Source: Lentisphaeria bacterium UBA1791 (lineage in GTDB: Bacteria > Verrucomicrobiota > Lentisphaeria > Victivallales > Victivallaceae). Taken from it: a stretch of 43,888 bases of DNA. Made by a program: the position numbers and the translations under genes. The notes beneath the pieces are model-generated. The model was given only the letters and a program-made list of their open reading frames with translations. It was not told the DNA's origin and did not search any database. Shown here piece after piece: positions 7,308 through 15,649 of the stretch (position 1 is the first letter of the stretch; every line of letters begins with the position of its first letter). The stretch spans positions 22,117 to 66,004 of the forward strand of contig DCFZ01000002.1 of the NCBI GenBank assembly GCA_002314455.1. Reading direction: 5' to 3'.

Positions 7308-9796
7308 TTTTTCGCTCCGGCAAAGACTTCCAGTTTGGGCGCACCCAAAAAGGCGGCGCGCACTTCGCGGTTGAATTCCCTGCGCTTGAGCTGGCGCAGA
7401 AAGTCGTTTTCCGATTGCGGCGTTTCCGGTGCGCGGCCGTAATAGAGATTGAGCGCGAAATTGGAAAGTTCCGCATCCGGATGTTCGGCAAGCGCGCCGT
7501 TTTCAAACGTCTGTCGCTCGACGGCAAGTTCAAATTCCTGACGGTCGATCCCGTCGGTCGCCAGCCGCTGGACTTCCTGATCCAGAAGTTCGGCGAGCTT
7601 TTTGCCCTGATCGGGGCGCGTCAGACCGTAAAAGGCAAAAGCGCCGCGGTGAAATCCGCCGTCGAGCCGCATGCCGACCGAGTAAACGAGTGACTCCTTT
7701 TCGCGGACTTCCTGAAACAGCCGGGAAAAGAGACCGTTTTCACTTTGCATTAAAAGCGAAAAGATTTTGCCGGGACGTTCTTCGCCGAGCCGGACGCCGG
7801 GGAGAATGCGCACGACGGCGAGCTGTTCACGCTCAAGTTCGATGCGTTCGCGGTGATTGGAAAGGGGAAATTGCGCTTCTTTTGAAGTAAAAATTTTGCC
7901 GCGTTGCCACGCGACGCCGCCGAGCAGATTGGGGAGCGCCTTTTGCACGTCGACCGCCCCGGAAAAGCCGACGGCGATGCGATGCTTTTGGAAGCGATTC
8001 CGCCAGAAAGCGTGCGCCTTTTCCGGCGTCAGGGGCGCCAGTTGCGCCTGATTGGTCAATCCGGCGTAAGGGTGCTCGCCAAAGAGCAGTTTCCGCGCCC
8101 GGAGCATTGCCGCACCTTGGGGCGTGCTCTTAAAAAGTTCAATGTTTTCACAGAGCCGCGCTTTTTCCCGCTCAAACTGCCGCGCGTCAAAGGCGGCGCC
8201 GTGGAGCACTTGCCCGACCAAAGTCAGAGATTTTTGAAAAGTTTTGTGCGGCGCGTTGATTTCGATGGCGAGTGAATTCATCCCGGCGTTGACGTTGACC
8301 GCCGCGCCCAAGGTGTCGAGCCTTTCCAGAAATTCCGCTTCGCCGATGCCGCCGCCGCCACAGAGGAAAAGCTGGCTCCAGAGGCGGGAAAGTCCCCGTT
8401 CCGCGTCGCTCTCAAAGAGCGCGCCGCCGGGGAGGACGATCGTCGCGTAGTCCATCGGGCTTGCCGCTTTTGCGACCTGGACGACGCGCACGCCGGAAAT
8501 CGTCTGGAATTCGGGTGCTTTTTCGGCGCGGACTGCGCGTTTCGGCGCGGTCGAACTTGTCGGGTTGCATTGATGGGTGCGGTCGAATTTTTCCGGGCTC
8601 AAAAGTTCCGCCGCCAGACGCACTTCGTCGAGCGTCGTGGCGGCAAGCCGGCGGCGGTAGAGATCGGAAAAATCCGCCCTGCCGGTCGTGAGGAGCGAAA
8701 CGCCGAGGATCCCGGCGAGATAGGAAAAATCGTTCATTTCGGCGAGTTCGTCGCCCGATTGCCGCTGTTTTTCGCGTTGCAGCGCCTGTTTGGTCAACCC
8801 CGTTTTGAGGAAGTTTTCCAATTCCCGGCGCAACGCATCTTCCAGACGGGGAAAATCCTTTTTCGTCGCGGCGGCGCTGATGCCGGCGTAACCGAAATCG
8901 TCGATGTTATGGTAAAAGGTGCGCAAACTTTGCGCGACGGGCGTTTCCAACTCAAGACGCATCGGCAAAAAGGAGCTTTCCGCGCCGCCGAGCATTCCGA
9001 AAAGCAGATCCGCCGCCGGCGTGCGGCGATCGGTGATTCCCGGCGTCGGCGTGCCCCAGAGCAGCCTTTCCTGCGGATCGGGAAAGAAGATTGTTTCCGT
9101 TTTTCCCGTCGCCGGATGGATTGCGGCAAAGGACGTTTCCGCCAGCGCGGCGCGGTGCCAGTCGCCAAATGCATTTTCCGCCGCTTCGCGGAATTGCCTG
9201 ACGTCGACGTTGCCGACGGCGACGACGGCGCAACGGTGCGGCGTGTAGCGGGCGGCGTGGTATGCGAGCAGATCGTTTCGGGTCAACTTTTCGACGAGTT
9301 CCGGATAACCGATGACCGGCACCCGCACCGGATGGCGGTCAAACGAAAGTTCTCTCGCCGCATCGAAAATGCGCGATTGCGCCTTGTCGGCGTAGAGGTT
9401 GCACTCGCGCAAAATGACTTTGCGCTCTTCGTCGAAGCGCGCGGCGGCGACTTCGGTTGAACGCACCATTTGCGCCAATATGGTCATGGATTCGGCGAAG
9501 CGCGCCGGCGCGACGTGCGCGGTGACGACGGTGCGCTCGAAAGTGGTGTAGGCGTTGATGTCGCCGCCGTACCGCTGGATCTTTTCCGGCGCGGTGCGTC
9601 CGGGATGGCCGGCACACCCCTGAAAGAGCATATGTTCGAGGAAGTGGCTCATGCCGCTGCCGAGCAACGATCCCTCATGCATGCTGCCCGTGGCGATGAA
9701 AACGTGAAGTTCAATCGAGTATCCGGCGCGCGGCATTGCGACACAGCGCACGCCGTTGGCGAGCGAAAACGTTTCAATATCGCGGAAAAGATCCAT
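7304..9796 (-). CDS. M16 family zinc metallopeptidase (insulinase/PqqL type)
   Basis: An 830-residue protein with two tandem M16 halves. The N-terminal half carries the inverted zinc motif HFLEH at residues 51-55, with the third ligand predicted at E132 (in VILREC), 77 residues downstream as the family requires. The second half (from about residue 410) aligns in layout but has SRLWSQL where the zinc motif would be, so it is the usual inactive clamp half. No signal peptide is visible, so a cytoplasmic location is likely. The start ATG 9796 follows AGGTGAAAAA and lies four bases after the Minf_1886 stop; the longer frame begins with a TTG inside that gene and is rejected. Confidence 0.92.
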   Translation of the reverse strand: MDLFRDIETFSLANGVRCVAMPRAGYSIELHVFIATGSMHEGSLLGSGMSHFLEHMLFQGCAGHPGRTAPEKIQRYGGDINAYTTFERTVVTAHVAPARFAESMTILAQMVRSTEVAAARFDEERKVILRECNLYADKAQSRIFDAARELSFDRHPVRVPVIGYPELVEKLTRNDLLAYHAARYTPHRCAVVAVGNVDVRQFREAAENAFGDWHRAALAETSFAAIHPATGKTETIFFPDPQERLLWGTPTPGITDRRTPAADLLFGMLGGAESSFLPMRLELETPVAQSLRTFYHNIDDFGYAGISAAATKKDFPRLEDALRRELENFLKTGLTKQALQREKQRQSGDELAEMNDFSYLAGILGVSLLTTGRADFSDLYRRRLAATTLDEVRLAAELLSPEKFDRTHQCNPTSSTAPKRAVRAEKAPEFQTISGVRVVQVAKAASPMDYATIVLPGGALFESDAERGLSRLWSQLFLCGGGGIGEAEFLERLDTLGAAVNVNAGMNSLAIEINAPHKTFQKSLTLVGQVLHGAAFDARQFEREKARLCENIELFKSTPQGAAMLRARKLLFGEHPYAGLTNQAQLAPLTPEKAHAFWRNRFQKHRIAVGFSGAVDVQKALPNLLGGVAWQRGKIFTSKEAQFPLSNHRERIELEREQLAVVRILPGVRLGEERPGKIFSLLMQSENGLFSRLFQEVREKESLVYSVGMRLDGGFHRGAFAFYGLTRPDQGKKLAELLDQEVQRLATDGIDRQEFELAVERQTFENGALAEHPDAELSNFALNLYYGRAPETPQSENDFLRQLKRREFNREVRAAFLGAPKLEVFAGAKK

Positions 9797-9800
9797 TTTT

Positions 9801-10175
9801 TCACCTGATTTTGGGCAGATTGCCGTCAAAGGAGCACGGCATCGCGGAAAAGTCGTAGTCGATCTCGAAGTCCTGCGGACGATCTTTTTCGTCGGCGCAG
9901 AGAATGCCGTAGTGGATCATCCGGTAGACGAGAAAACCGACGTCGTGCGCGGTGTAGATGCCCCATTTATTGAGGACGAGCGGCGCGACCGCCCCGAAAT
10001 CGCGTTCGGCTTTGGCGCGGATCCCGTCGAGGAGTTCGCGCGCCGAAACGTGGCGCCGGTGCGGCAGTCTTTCGACCGTGTCGTTGACGGCGGCGGCGAC
10101 GAAATCATACGCTTCACACATGTATTGCGGCGTCGCGGCGGCGAGCGTCGCAAACGAAGTGGCGTCGTCGCTCAT
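9801..10175 (-). CDS. Minf_1886 family protein, PVC-group protein of unknown function
   Basis: A 124-residue soluble protein. Its pattern (a YMCEAYDFVAAAV helix, then VSARELLDGIR, then VLNKWGIYTAHDVGFLVYRMI and a C-terminal FEIDYDF) matches what I recall of the Minf_1886 family, described as restricted to Verrucomicrobia and Planctomycetes. Function unknown. The start ATG 10175 overlaps the stop of the upstream mlaD gene (ATGA), so it is translated with the lipid transport genes. No catalytic motif, metal site or membrane segment is visible. It is the best single taxonomic pointer in the window. Confidence 0.82.
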   Translation of the reverse strand: MSDDATSFATLAAATPQYMCEAYDFVAAAVNDTVERLPHRRHVSARELLDGIRAKAERDFGAVAPLVLNKWGIYTAHDVGFLVYRMIHYGILCADEKDRPQDFEIDYDFSAMPCSFDGNLPKIR

Positions 10176-11104
10176 TTGCGATCCTGCTGACTTTTGCCGT
10201 AAATGAGCGACTGCGGGTCTCTTTCCAGATAATCGGTCAGAGTCCGGATGGATTCGGCGGTCTCTTTCAGCTGGAGCATCAGCGATTGCAGATCGTGTTG
10301 AGTTCCGGCGACGTCGATATCTTTTGTCTGCTGTTGCAACTGACTGCTGAGCGCATTGAAATTTTTCAAGCTGGTCTTGAGTTCGTCTCGAATGGTCTGT
10401 AATTCCTGCTCGTCAAAAGTGCGCGAGAAATTGTCGACGGTGGATTCGATCATCGCCGCGGCCTCGTTGATGTGCGCGATCGTCGACCGGATGGCGTGGT
10501 CGGAAAGGATCTCGACGACTTTTTCCAGCGAACTTTGCAATTCTTCCCCGATTTTGACAAAGGGAATCTTGGAAATGGTGTCCAGCGCTTCGATCATCGT
10601 CTGGTTCAAGTCGGTAAAACTGGAAGGACGCGAGGGGATGTAAAGCTGACTGCCCGGGGTCAGCCGCGGCTGAATATAATTGCGGACGTCCTCTTTTTCC
10701 GCATAGTTGAGATCAATGTACTTCATGCCGGTGATCCCGGCGAATTCCAGCCGGCAACGCAGCCCCCGCTTGATCTCGCCCTGCAGATATTTGATTAATT
10801 CATTGGAAGAAAAACTTTTCTTTCCCTTGATCGAAAAGCTTTCCGGTTCGATCTCCATTTCGACCGCGATGATGCGGTCGGAGGAGTCGATCACGATCTC
10901 GGAAACCTTGCCGACCGGCACGCCGCGGAATTTGACCGGCGAACCGACCGTCAACCCCTGCACCGATTCGTTGAAGGCGGTGTTGATGGTGACCTTTTTG
11001 ACAAACAAATTGGAAAGGCCGAGATAAAAGAGCGCCGCGAGCAGGAGGATGATCCCCCCCGCGACAAAGATGCCCAAGCGAATATTCTGTTTTTTTTCGT
11101 CCAT
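10172..11104 (-). CDS. mlaD: MlaD-like MCE-domain lipid transport protein
   Basis: A 310-residue membrane-anchored protein: a short cytoplasmic N-terminus, one helix (about residues 10-30, LGIFVAGGIILLLAALFYLGL without a cleavage site), then an MCE domain beginning at VTINTAFNESVQGL and containing the typical VGSPVKFRGVPVGKV. Residues of about 190-300 form a long, probably helical tail containing a glutamine-rich stretch (SSQLQQQTKDID). In E. coli the equivalent protein forms a hexameric ring on the inner-membrane MlaFE complex and carries phospholipids. The tail here is longer than E. coli MlaD (183 aa) and closer to PqiB/TGD2-like proteins. It lies 4 bp after mlaF and overlaps the next gene. 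Confidence 0.92.
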   Translation of the reverse strand: MDEKKQNIRLGIFVAGGIILLLAALFYLGLSNLFVKKVTINTAFNESVQGLTVGSPVKFRGVPVGKVSEIVIDSSDRIIAVEMEIEPESFSIKGKKSFSSNELIKYLQGEIKRGLRCRLEFAGITGMKYIDLNYAEKEDVRNYIQPRLTPGSQLYIPSRPSSFTDLNQTMIEALDTISKIPFVKIGEELQSSLEKVVEILSDHAIRSTIAHINEAAAMIESTVDNFSRTFDEQELQTIRDELKTSLKNFNALSSQLQQQTKDIDVAGTQHDLQSLMLQLKETAESIRTLTDYLERDPQSLIYGKSQQDRK

Positions 11105-11108
11105 CGCG

Positions 11109-11876
11109 TCACGCTCCTTTCAGTCCGTCGCGATTTAAAAATTGTCTTACCCAAGGAGTTTCGGCGTGATCGCGCAATTGCAGCGGCGTGCCGATCTCGG
11201 CGGTTGTTTTCGTTTGCTTGTCGAGCATGATCACCCGGTCGACGATCGAAAAGATGCTGTCCAATTCGTGGGTGACGATGACGATCGTCGAGTGGAATTG
11301 ATCGCGCAACGATTTGATGAGCCGGTCAAGGCTCGCCGACGCCAGCGGATCCAACCCCGCCGAAGGTTCGTCAAAAAAGAGCAGTTCCGGCTCGAGCGCG
11401 AGCGCCCGCGCCAGTCCGGCGCGTTTTTTCATACCGCCCGAAAGTTCCGCCGGCATGAAATTCCCGAAGTCGGCGAGATCGACGAGTTTCAGCTTTTCGC
11501 GGACGATCTCTGCGATTTTTTTCTTGGAGTAATCGGTGAATTCCTGCAACGGCAACGCGACGTTTTCAGCGACGGTCATCGAGCCGAAAAGCGCGCCGCC
11601 CTGATAGGTGACGCCAAATGTGCGCATCAGGCGGCGTTTTTCCTCGGGATCGGCGGCGGTCAGACTTTCCCCATTGAGGATCACATCGCCCGCCAGCGGC
11701 GTATAAAGTCCGATCAGATTTTTCATCAGCGTGCTTTTGCCGCACCCCGAACCGCCGAGCAAGCCGAAAATTTCGCCCCGCTTGACTTCAAAGTTGAGGT
11801 GCTGCATGATAATCCGCTCGCCATAGCCGATGGTGAGGTCGCGCACTTCAATCATATTGTCGGTGTTTTTTTCCAT
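11109..11876 (-). CDS. mlaF: MlaF-like ABC ATPase of the phospholipid transporter
   Basis: A 255-residue ATP-binding subunit. Walker A is GGSGCGKST, the Q-loop region is TYQGGALFGSMTV, the ABC signature is LSGGMKKRAGLARAL and Walker B is LLFFDEPSAGLDP, followed by the H-loop VTHELD. The GALFGSMTV and MKKR variants are characteristic of MlaF/Ttg2A rather than amino-acid transporters. It energises lipid movement by MlaE and MlaD. The start ATG 11876 lies 4 bp after the mlaE stop. Confidence 0.95.
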   Translation of the reverse strand: MEKNTDNMIEVRDLTIGYGERIIMQHLNFEVKRGEIFGLLGGSGCGKSTLMKNLIGLYTPLAGDVILNGESLTAADPEEKRRLMRTFGVTYQGGALFGSMTVAENVALPLQEFTDYSKKKIAEIVREKLKLVDLADFGNFMPAELSGGMKKRAGLARALALEPELLFFDEPSAGLDPLASASLDRLIKSLRDQFHSTIVIVTHELDSIFSIVDRVIMLDKQTKTTAEIGTPLQLRDHAETPWVRQFLNRDGLKGA

Positions 11877-11880
11877 GGCA

Positions 11881-12687
11881 TCAGTACCCGATGAAAGAGT
11901 AAAGCACGGTCAACAGCGCATCGGCGACGATCACGTAAAAGATCGAGGTCACGACCGCCTGCGTCGCACTGCGGCCGACGCCCTGGGCGTCACTCGTCGA
12001 ACGGAATCCGTAATAACAGCCGGCAACCGTGATGAGGATCGCGAAAAAGACGCCTTTCAGGACGCCGAGCAACATCGTGGTGCTGTCGAGCACGGAAATC
12101 GTCCGCGCCCAGTAGGCGGCGACCGGCAGTTTCATGACCGTAACGCCGATGGCCATGCCGCCAAAAATACCGGCGATGTCGCCGAAAACGGTCAGCAGCG
12201 GCATCGCGATCAGCATCGCGACCAGTTTCGGCAAAACGAGGTAGCCGACGGGGCGGATCCCCATCGTTTCAAGCGCGCTGATTTCCTCGTTGACTTTCAT
12301 CGTGCCGAGTTCGGCGGCGAACGCCGAACCGGCGCGGCCGGTCAGGATGATCGCCACCATCAGCGGCCCGAATTCCTTGAGTACGGCGAAACCGACGAGG
12401 TCGGCAGTGAAAATTTCCGCCCCGAATTTCGTCAACTGCAACGCCGATTGGATTCCGAGCACGCACCCCATCAGAAAGCTGATCAGCAACGTGATCGGCA
12501 GCGACTGTACGCCGCAGAGGTCGAGGTAGTAGTAAAATTCGCGCTTGCGCAACCCCTTGCGCCGAAAGAGAAGCGGCAGCGCCGCCGCGACGGCGCCGAT
12601 GAATTCCATTGGTGCGAGCAACTTTTCCCGTCGCTCACGAAAACCGACGGCGAGTTGGACCAGGAAATTTCCGACGTTGCGCTTCAT
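11881..12687 (-). CDS. mlaE: MlaE-like permease of the phospholipid transporter
   Basis: A 268-residue integral membrane protein of the MlaE/TGD1 family. The hallmark segment LTGRAGSAFAAELGTMKVNEEISALETMG is present (its core AGSAFAAELGTM is nearly invariant in the family), followed by the PVGYLVLPKLVAMLIAMPLLT helix. It forms the transmembrane core with MlaF and MlaD. The gene order E-F-D is contiguous; the periplasmic carrier MlaC, the STAS protein MlaB and the lipoprotein MlaA are not in the window. The start at 12687 is 3 bp after the previous stop with no clear Shine-Dalgarno sequence, so translation probably relies on coupling. Confidence 0.95.
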   Translation of the reverse strand: MKRNVGNFLVQLAVGFRERREKLLAPMEFIGAVAAALPLLFRRKGLRKREFYYYLDLCGVQSLPITLLISFLMGCVLGIQSALQLTKFGAEIFTADLVGFAVLKEFGPLMVAIILTGRAGSAFAAELGTMKVNEEISALETMGIRPVGYLVLPKLVAMLIAMPLLTVFGDIAGIFGGMAIGVTVMKLPVAAYWARTISVLDSTTMLLGVLKGVFFAILITVAGCYYGFRSTSDAQGVGRSATQAVVTSIFYVIVADALLTVLYSFIGY

Positions 12688-12690
12688 GGA

Positions 12691-13494
12691 TTAACGGTAG
12701 AGCCGCTCCTGACGCTGGGCTTTGACCTTGGGTTCTTCGAGCATCAAGGCGTACCAGGCGTCGCCGAAGGGCGCATTGCTGAATTGCTTCGCCTTGCCGT
12801 TGATCAACTTTTCGTGATTGCCCAGGAGAACGGGGTTGTCGCTCTTTTTGGTCGCGGCGATCACGGCTTGCGTCGCCGCGGCGACGTCGTTCTGCTTGAG
12901 TTTGATCCACGCGTAGACCGAGGCGAGAAACGCGAGGGCTTCGCTCTTGGTCTTGGCGCATTTTTTCTGATAGAATTTATCGAGCGCCGGATCTTCGTTG
13001 CGGTAGAGGCGCACCAGTTTGATCGCGAGCGTCTGCTGATCCGCCATAAAGCATTTCGGCAACAAGGCGTCGACTTTTTTGAAATCTTTCAGCTGAAAGT
13101 AAAGTTGCACGCGCATCGTGTTGAGCTGGCGGTTGAGCATCCAGTTCCAGTAGGTGAGATTTTTGCATTCGTCGAGGATGGACAACACTTTGCGTACCGC
13201 GTCGTTCTGCATTTTGAGCAATTGCTCCTGCGCATCACGCATGCTCGACGGCGGACGGCGTTCGAAAATCGCCATTTGCCGGTTGATCTTTTCCTGCGCC
13301 TTGGTCATCACGTCCTGAATATTGTCCTGCTTGCGCTTCATCTTTTGACGGATGATCAAACCGATGACAAATTGGACGATCAGCAAAGTCGCGATGGCGT
13401 AAAAGACCGCCCAGCCTTGCGAACAGACGTGGTTGGCGACCAACGCCCACGCCGCCGCGACGGCGGCTCCGAGTGCGACGAGAAATCCGAACAT
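12691..13494 (-). CDS. Uncharacterised membrane protein with helical-repeat-like C-terminus
   Basis: A 267-residue protein of unknown function. Residues of about 1-50 form two membrane helices (LVALGAAVAAAWALVA and AVFYAIATLLIVQFVIGLII). A charged, coiled-coil-like segment follows (KMKRKQDNIQDVMTKAQEKI). Residues of about 105-230 are alpha-helical with a TPR-like spacing of aromatic and alanine residues (VQLYFQLKDFKKVDALLPK, AFLASVYAWIKLKQNDVAAA). The soluble part would face the cytoplasm if both helices cross the membrane. It sits 3 bp from ffh on one side and 3 bp from mlaE on the other, so it is co-expressed with both. I recognise no named family. Confidence 0.75.
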   Translation of the reverse strand: MFGFLVALGAAVAAAWALVANHVCSQGWAVFYAIATLLIVQFVIGLIIRQKMKRKQDNIQDVMTKAQEKINRQMAIFERRPPSSMRDAQEQLLKMQNDAVRKVLSILDECKNLTYWNWMLNRQLNTMRVQLYFQLKDFKKVDALLPKCFMADQQTLAIKLVRLYRNEDPALDKFYQKKCAKTKSEALAFLASVYAWIKLKQNDVAAATQAVIAATKKSDNPVLLGNHEKLINGKAKQFSNAPFGDAWYALMLEEPKVKAQRQERLYR

Positions 13495-13496
13495 GA

Positions 13497-14960
13497 TTAT
13501 TTCTTTCTCCTGCGTTGTTTCTGACGCTCTTTACGCGCCATTTTGGCAAGTTTCTTGCGGTGTTCCTGCTCTTTTTTGGTCATCGTGGCGGGCGCGCTGA
13601 ACATCCCGCGCATCCGGGGCACGACCGGCATGGACGCCATCGACGGCATCGCGCCGGGATTCATCATTTTGCCGATGGCGCCGTTTTGTTTCATCATCTT
13701 GCGCATCATCTCGAATTGCTTGACGAGGTTACCGACGGTCTCGACCGGCACGCCCGCGCCTTTGGCGATGCGCTTGCGGCGGCTGAAGTCCATCAGATCG
13801 GGGTTGGCGCGTTCCGCCTTGGTCATCGACTGGATGATCGCTTCCATGCGGCCGAATTGTTTCATGTCGACGCTGTTGAGCGCGCTCTGCAACTGCTTGC
13901 CGCCGGGCAGGAAGCGCATCAATGTTTCAATTCCGCCGAGGCGACCGAGTTGCTTCAATTGCGAGAGGAAATCGTTGTAGTCGAATTGATTTTTCCGCAG
14001 TTTTTCCTGCAGTTTTTTCGCTTCGGCTTCGTCGATCTGCGCCGCCGCCTTTTCGACGAGCGAAACGACGTCGCCCATCCCGAGGATGCGCCCCGCCATG
14101 CGGTCGGGGAAAAACGCTTCCAACTGGTCGAGCTTTTCGCCGGAACCGATGAATTTCACCGGGACTCCGGTCACTTTGCGGATCGTGAGCGCGGCGCCGC
14201 CGCGGGCGTCGCCGTCGAGTTTGGTCAAAATGAAGCCGCTGAGATCGAGCGCTTGATGGAAGTGCTCGGCGACCGAGACCGCTTCCTGACCGAGGGCGGC
14301 GTCGGCGACGAGCAGGATCTCGTCGGGGTGCACCGCGCCGCGGATGCGCACCAGTTCCTGGATCATCGTGTCGTCGATCTGCAACCGGCCCGCCGTATCA
14401 ATGAGGACGACGTCGTAGCCATCCTTGGCGGCGCTTTCCACCGCGTTGAGCGCGATTGCCGCGACGTTGACGCTGGTGCGGTCGAAATAGACCGGCACGT
14501 TGATCTCTTTGCCGATGATTTCCAACTGGTCGATCGCGGCGGGGCGGTAGACGTCGCCGGCGACGAGCAGGACACTTTTGCCCTGCTTCTTGAGGTGCAG
14601 CGCCAATTTGCCCGCCGTCGTCGTCTTGCCGGAGCCGTGAAGACCGACGAGCATCATCACCGCCGGTTTGTTTTCAAGTTTCAGTTCCGCGGCGGAACTG
14701 CCGAGCAACTCGACCAGTTTGTCGTGAACGATCTTGATGACCTGCTGACCGGGCGTGACGCTTCTCAAAACGTCGCTGCCGAGACAGCCTTCTTTCACGG
14801 AATTGACGAATTCCGTGGCGATTTCCAGATTGACGTCGGCATCCAGCAACGCGAGCCGGATCTCCTTCAACGCATCCGCGATATTGGATTCCGTCAGCCG
14901 GCTTTCCCCGCGGAGGCGTTTGAATACATCGTGCAGTTTATCCCCGAGCGCATCAAACAT
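13497..14960 (-). CDS. ffh: Signal recognition particle protein Ffh
   Basis: A 487-residue SRP54-type GTPase that brings ribosomes making membrane proteins to FtsY. N-domain helices (residues 1-90) precede the G domain with P-loop GLHGSGKTTTAGKLA, the DTAGR motif, the TKLDGDARGGAAL motif and GSGEKLDQLE. The C-terminal M domain contains a methionine-rich stretch with repeated KMMK/GKMMNPGAM and ends in a very basic tail (KKLAKMARKERQKQRRRKK) suited to binding 4.5S RNA. The length is slightly above E. coli Ffh (453 aa) because of the M-domain tail. It is the first gene of the eight-gene minus-strand operon with a promoter at 15010-15038. Confidence 0.98.
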   Translation of the reverse strand: MFDALGDKLHDVFKRLRGESRLTESNIADALKEIRLALLDADVNLEIATEFVNSVKEGCLGSDVLRSVTPGQQVIKIVHDKLVELLGSSAAELKLENKPAVMMLVGLHGSGKTTTAGKLALHLKKQGKSVLLVAGDVYRPAAIDQLEIIGKEINVPVYFDRTSVNVAAIALNAVESAAKDGYDVVLIDTAGRLQIDDTMIQELVRIRGAVHPDEILLVADAALGQEAVSVAEHFHQALDLSGFILTKLDGDARGGAALTIRKVTGVPVKFIGSGEKLDQLEAFFPDRMAGRILGMGDVVSLVEKAAAQIDEAEAKKLQEKLRKNQFDYNDFLSQLKQLGRLGGIETLMRFLPGGKQLQSALNSVDMKQFGRMEAIIQSMTKAERANPDLMDFSRRKRIAKGAGVPVETVGNLVKQFEMMRKMMKQNGAIGKMMNPGAMPSMASMPVVPRMRGMFSAPATMTKKEQEHRKKLAKMARKERQKQRRRKK

Positions 14961-15009
14961 AATGAAATAAAACCCCTATATTACTAAATAAATATAACAT
15001 CATACGCAT

Positions 15010-15038
15010 AATATAACGTGTCAACGCCGCGACTTCAA
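15010..15038 (-). promoter_or_regulatory. Promoter of the ffh-mla operon
   Basis: Read on the minus strand: TTGAAG (15033-15038), a 17-base spacer and TATATT (15010-15015), about 50 bp upstream of the ffh start. A better -35-like hexamer, TTGACA, also occurs inside this spacer, but it has no -10 element at a suitable distance. Confidence 0.7.
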
Positions 15039-15092
15039 GCGCAAATAGTTGAAAATCATCGCGCGGTCAAGCGAAAAAAACGCTTTTTTTAT

Positions 15093-15121
15093 TTGATTTT
15101 TCGGGACGCGCGTGTTATTTT
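15093..15121 (+). promoter_or_regulatory. Probable promoter of the marR-RND operon
   Basis: TTGATT (15093-15098), a 17-base spacer and TATTTT (15116-15121) lie upstream of marR. The -10 differs from the TATATT used elsewhere in the window, which fits a weaker, regulated promoter. The start of transcription would fall next to the inverted repeat at 15123-15145. Confidence 0.45.
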
Positions 15122-15122
15122 A

Positions 15123-15145
15123 TAAGTCAAACTATATACAACTTA
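15123..15145. promoter_or_regulatory. Candidate MarR operator
   Basis: An inverted repeat, TAAGT (15123-15127) and ACTTA (15141-15145), around an AT-rich centre lies just downstream of the marR -10. MarR-type repressors usually bind an imperfect palindrome overlapping their own promoter. The arms are only 5 bp, so this is tentative. Confidence 0.3.
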
Positions 15146-15172
15146 AACACATTGCAGGATAAGAGGGATATT

Positions 15173-15625
15173 ATGAAAACTGAAAGTCGTCTCTGGCGTG
15201 GTTTGTGGAAACTTTCAGCGTTGATGCGCAATCGCGGTGAAAAAAGCGACGTCTTGCGCAACGACGAGATGGCGGCGCACATCACGCTCGCCCAGGCGCG
15301 CGTCATCGACCAGTGTTTTCAGGCGCCCAAAGGCGGGATGATGCTCAAGGATCTCGCCGCGCAATTGAAACTGACCCCGGGCGCCGTGTCGCTGCTGGTG
15401 GATTCGCTGGTCAAACAGGACATCCTGTCGCGCAAGGTTTCGGAAACCGACCGGCGCGCCGTTTCGATCACGCTTTCCCGCGCCGGCGAGGAATTCCGGA
15501 CGAAATTCGAGAAATTTTTCGACGGTTTGTCGGCGGAGATCGTCCAAGGCATCCCTGCGGATGATGTCGCGACTTTTTTGCGCGTGCTCGATCAGCTTTG
15601 CCGCAATCTGGAAGTCAACAAATAG
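15173..15625 (+). CDS. MarR family transcriptional regulator
   Basis: A 150-residue winged-helix regulator. The recognition region (MLKDLAAQLKLTPGAVSLLVDSLVKQDILSRKVSETDRRAVSITLSRAGE) shows the MarR helix-turn-helix, with the wing DRRAVSITLS matching the DxR signature. N- and C-terminal helices would form the dimer. The start ATG 15173 has AAGAGGG five bases upstream; an upstream TTG at 15152 is not preferred. It is followed after 24 bp by the RND adaptor and pump genes, so it most likely represses its own efflux operon and responds to a small lipophilic ligand. Confidence 0.9.
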   Translation: MKTESRLWRGLWKLSALMRNRGEKSDVLRNDEMAAHITLAQARVIDQCFQAPKGGMMLKDLAAQLKLTPGAVSLLVDSLVKQDILSRKVSETDRRAVSITLSRAGEEFRTKFEKFFDGLSAEIVQGIPADDVATFLRVLDQLCRNLEVNK

Positions 15626-15649
15626 TTTCTTTATAACGGAGATCCGATT

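Noticed and set aside
9797..9829. Upstream TTG start adding 11 residues to the M16 peptidase
   Set aside because: It lies inside the Minf_1886 gene, whereas ATG 9796 has a good Shine-Dalgarno sequence and gives the usual family N-terminus.
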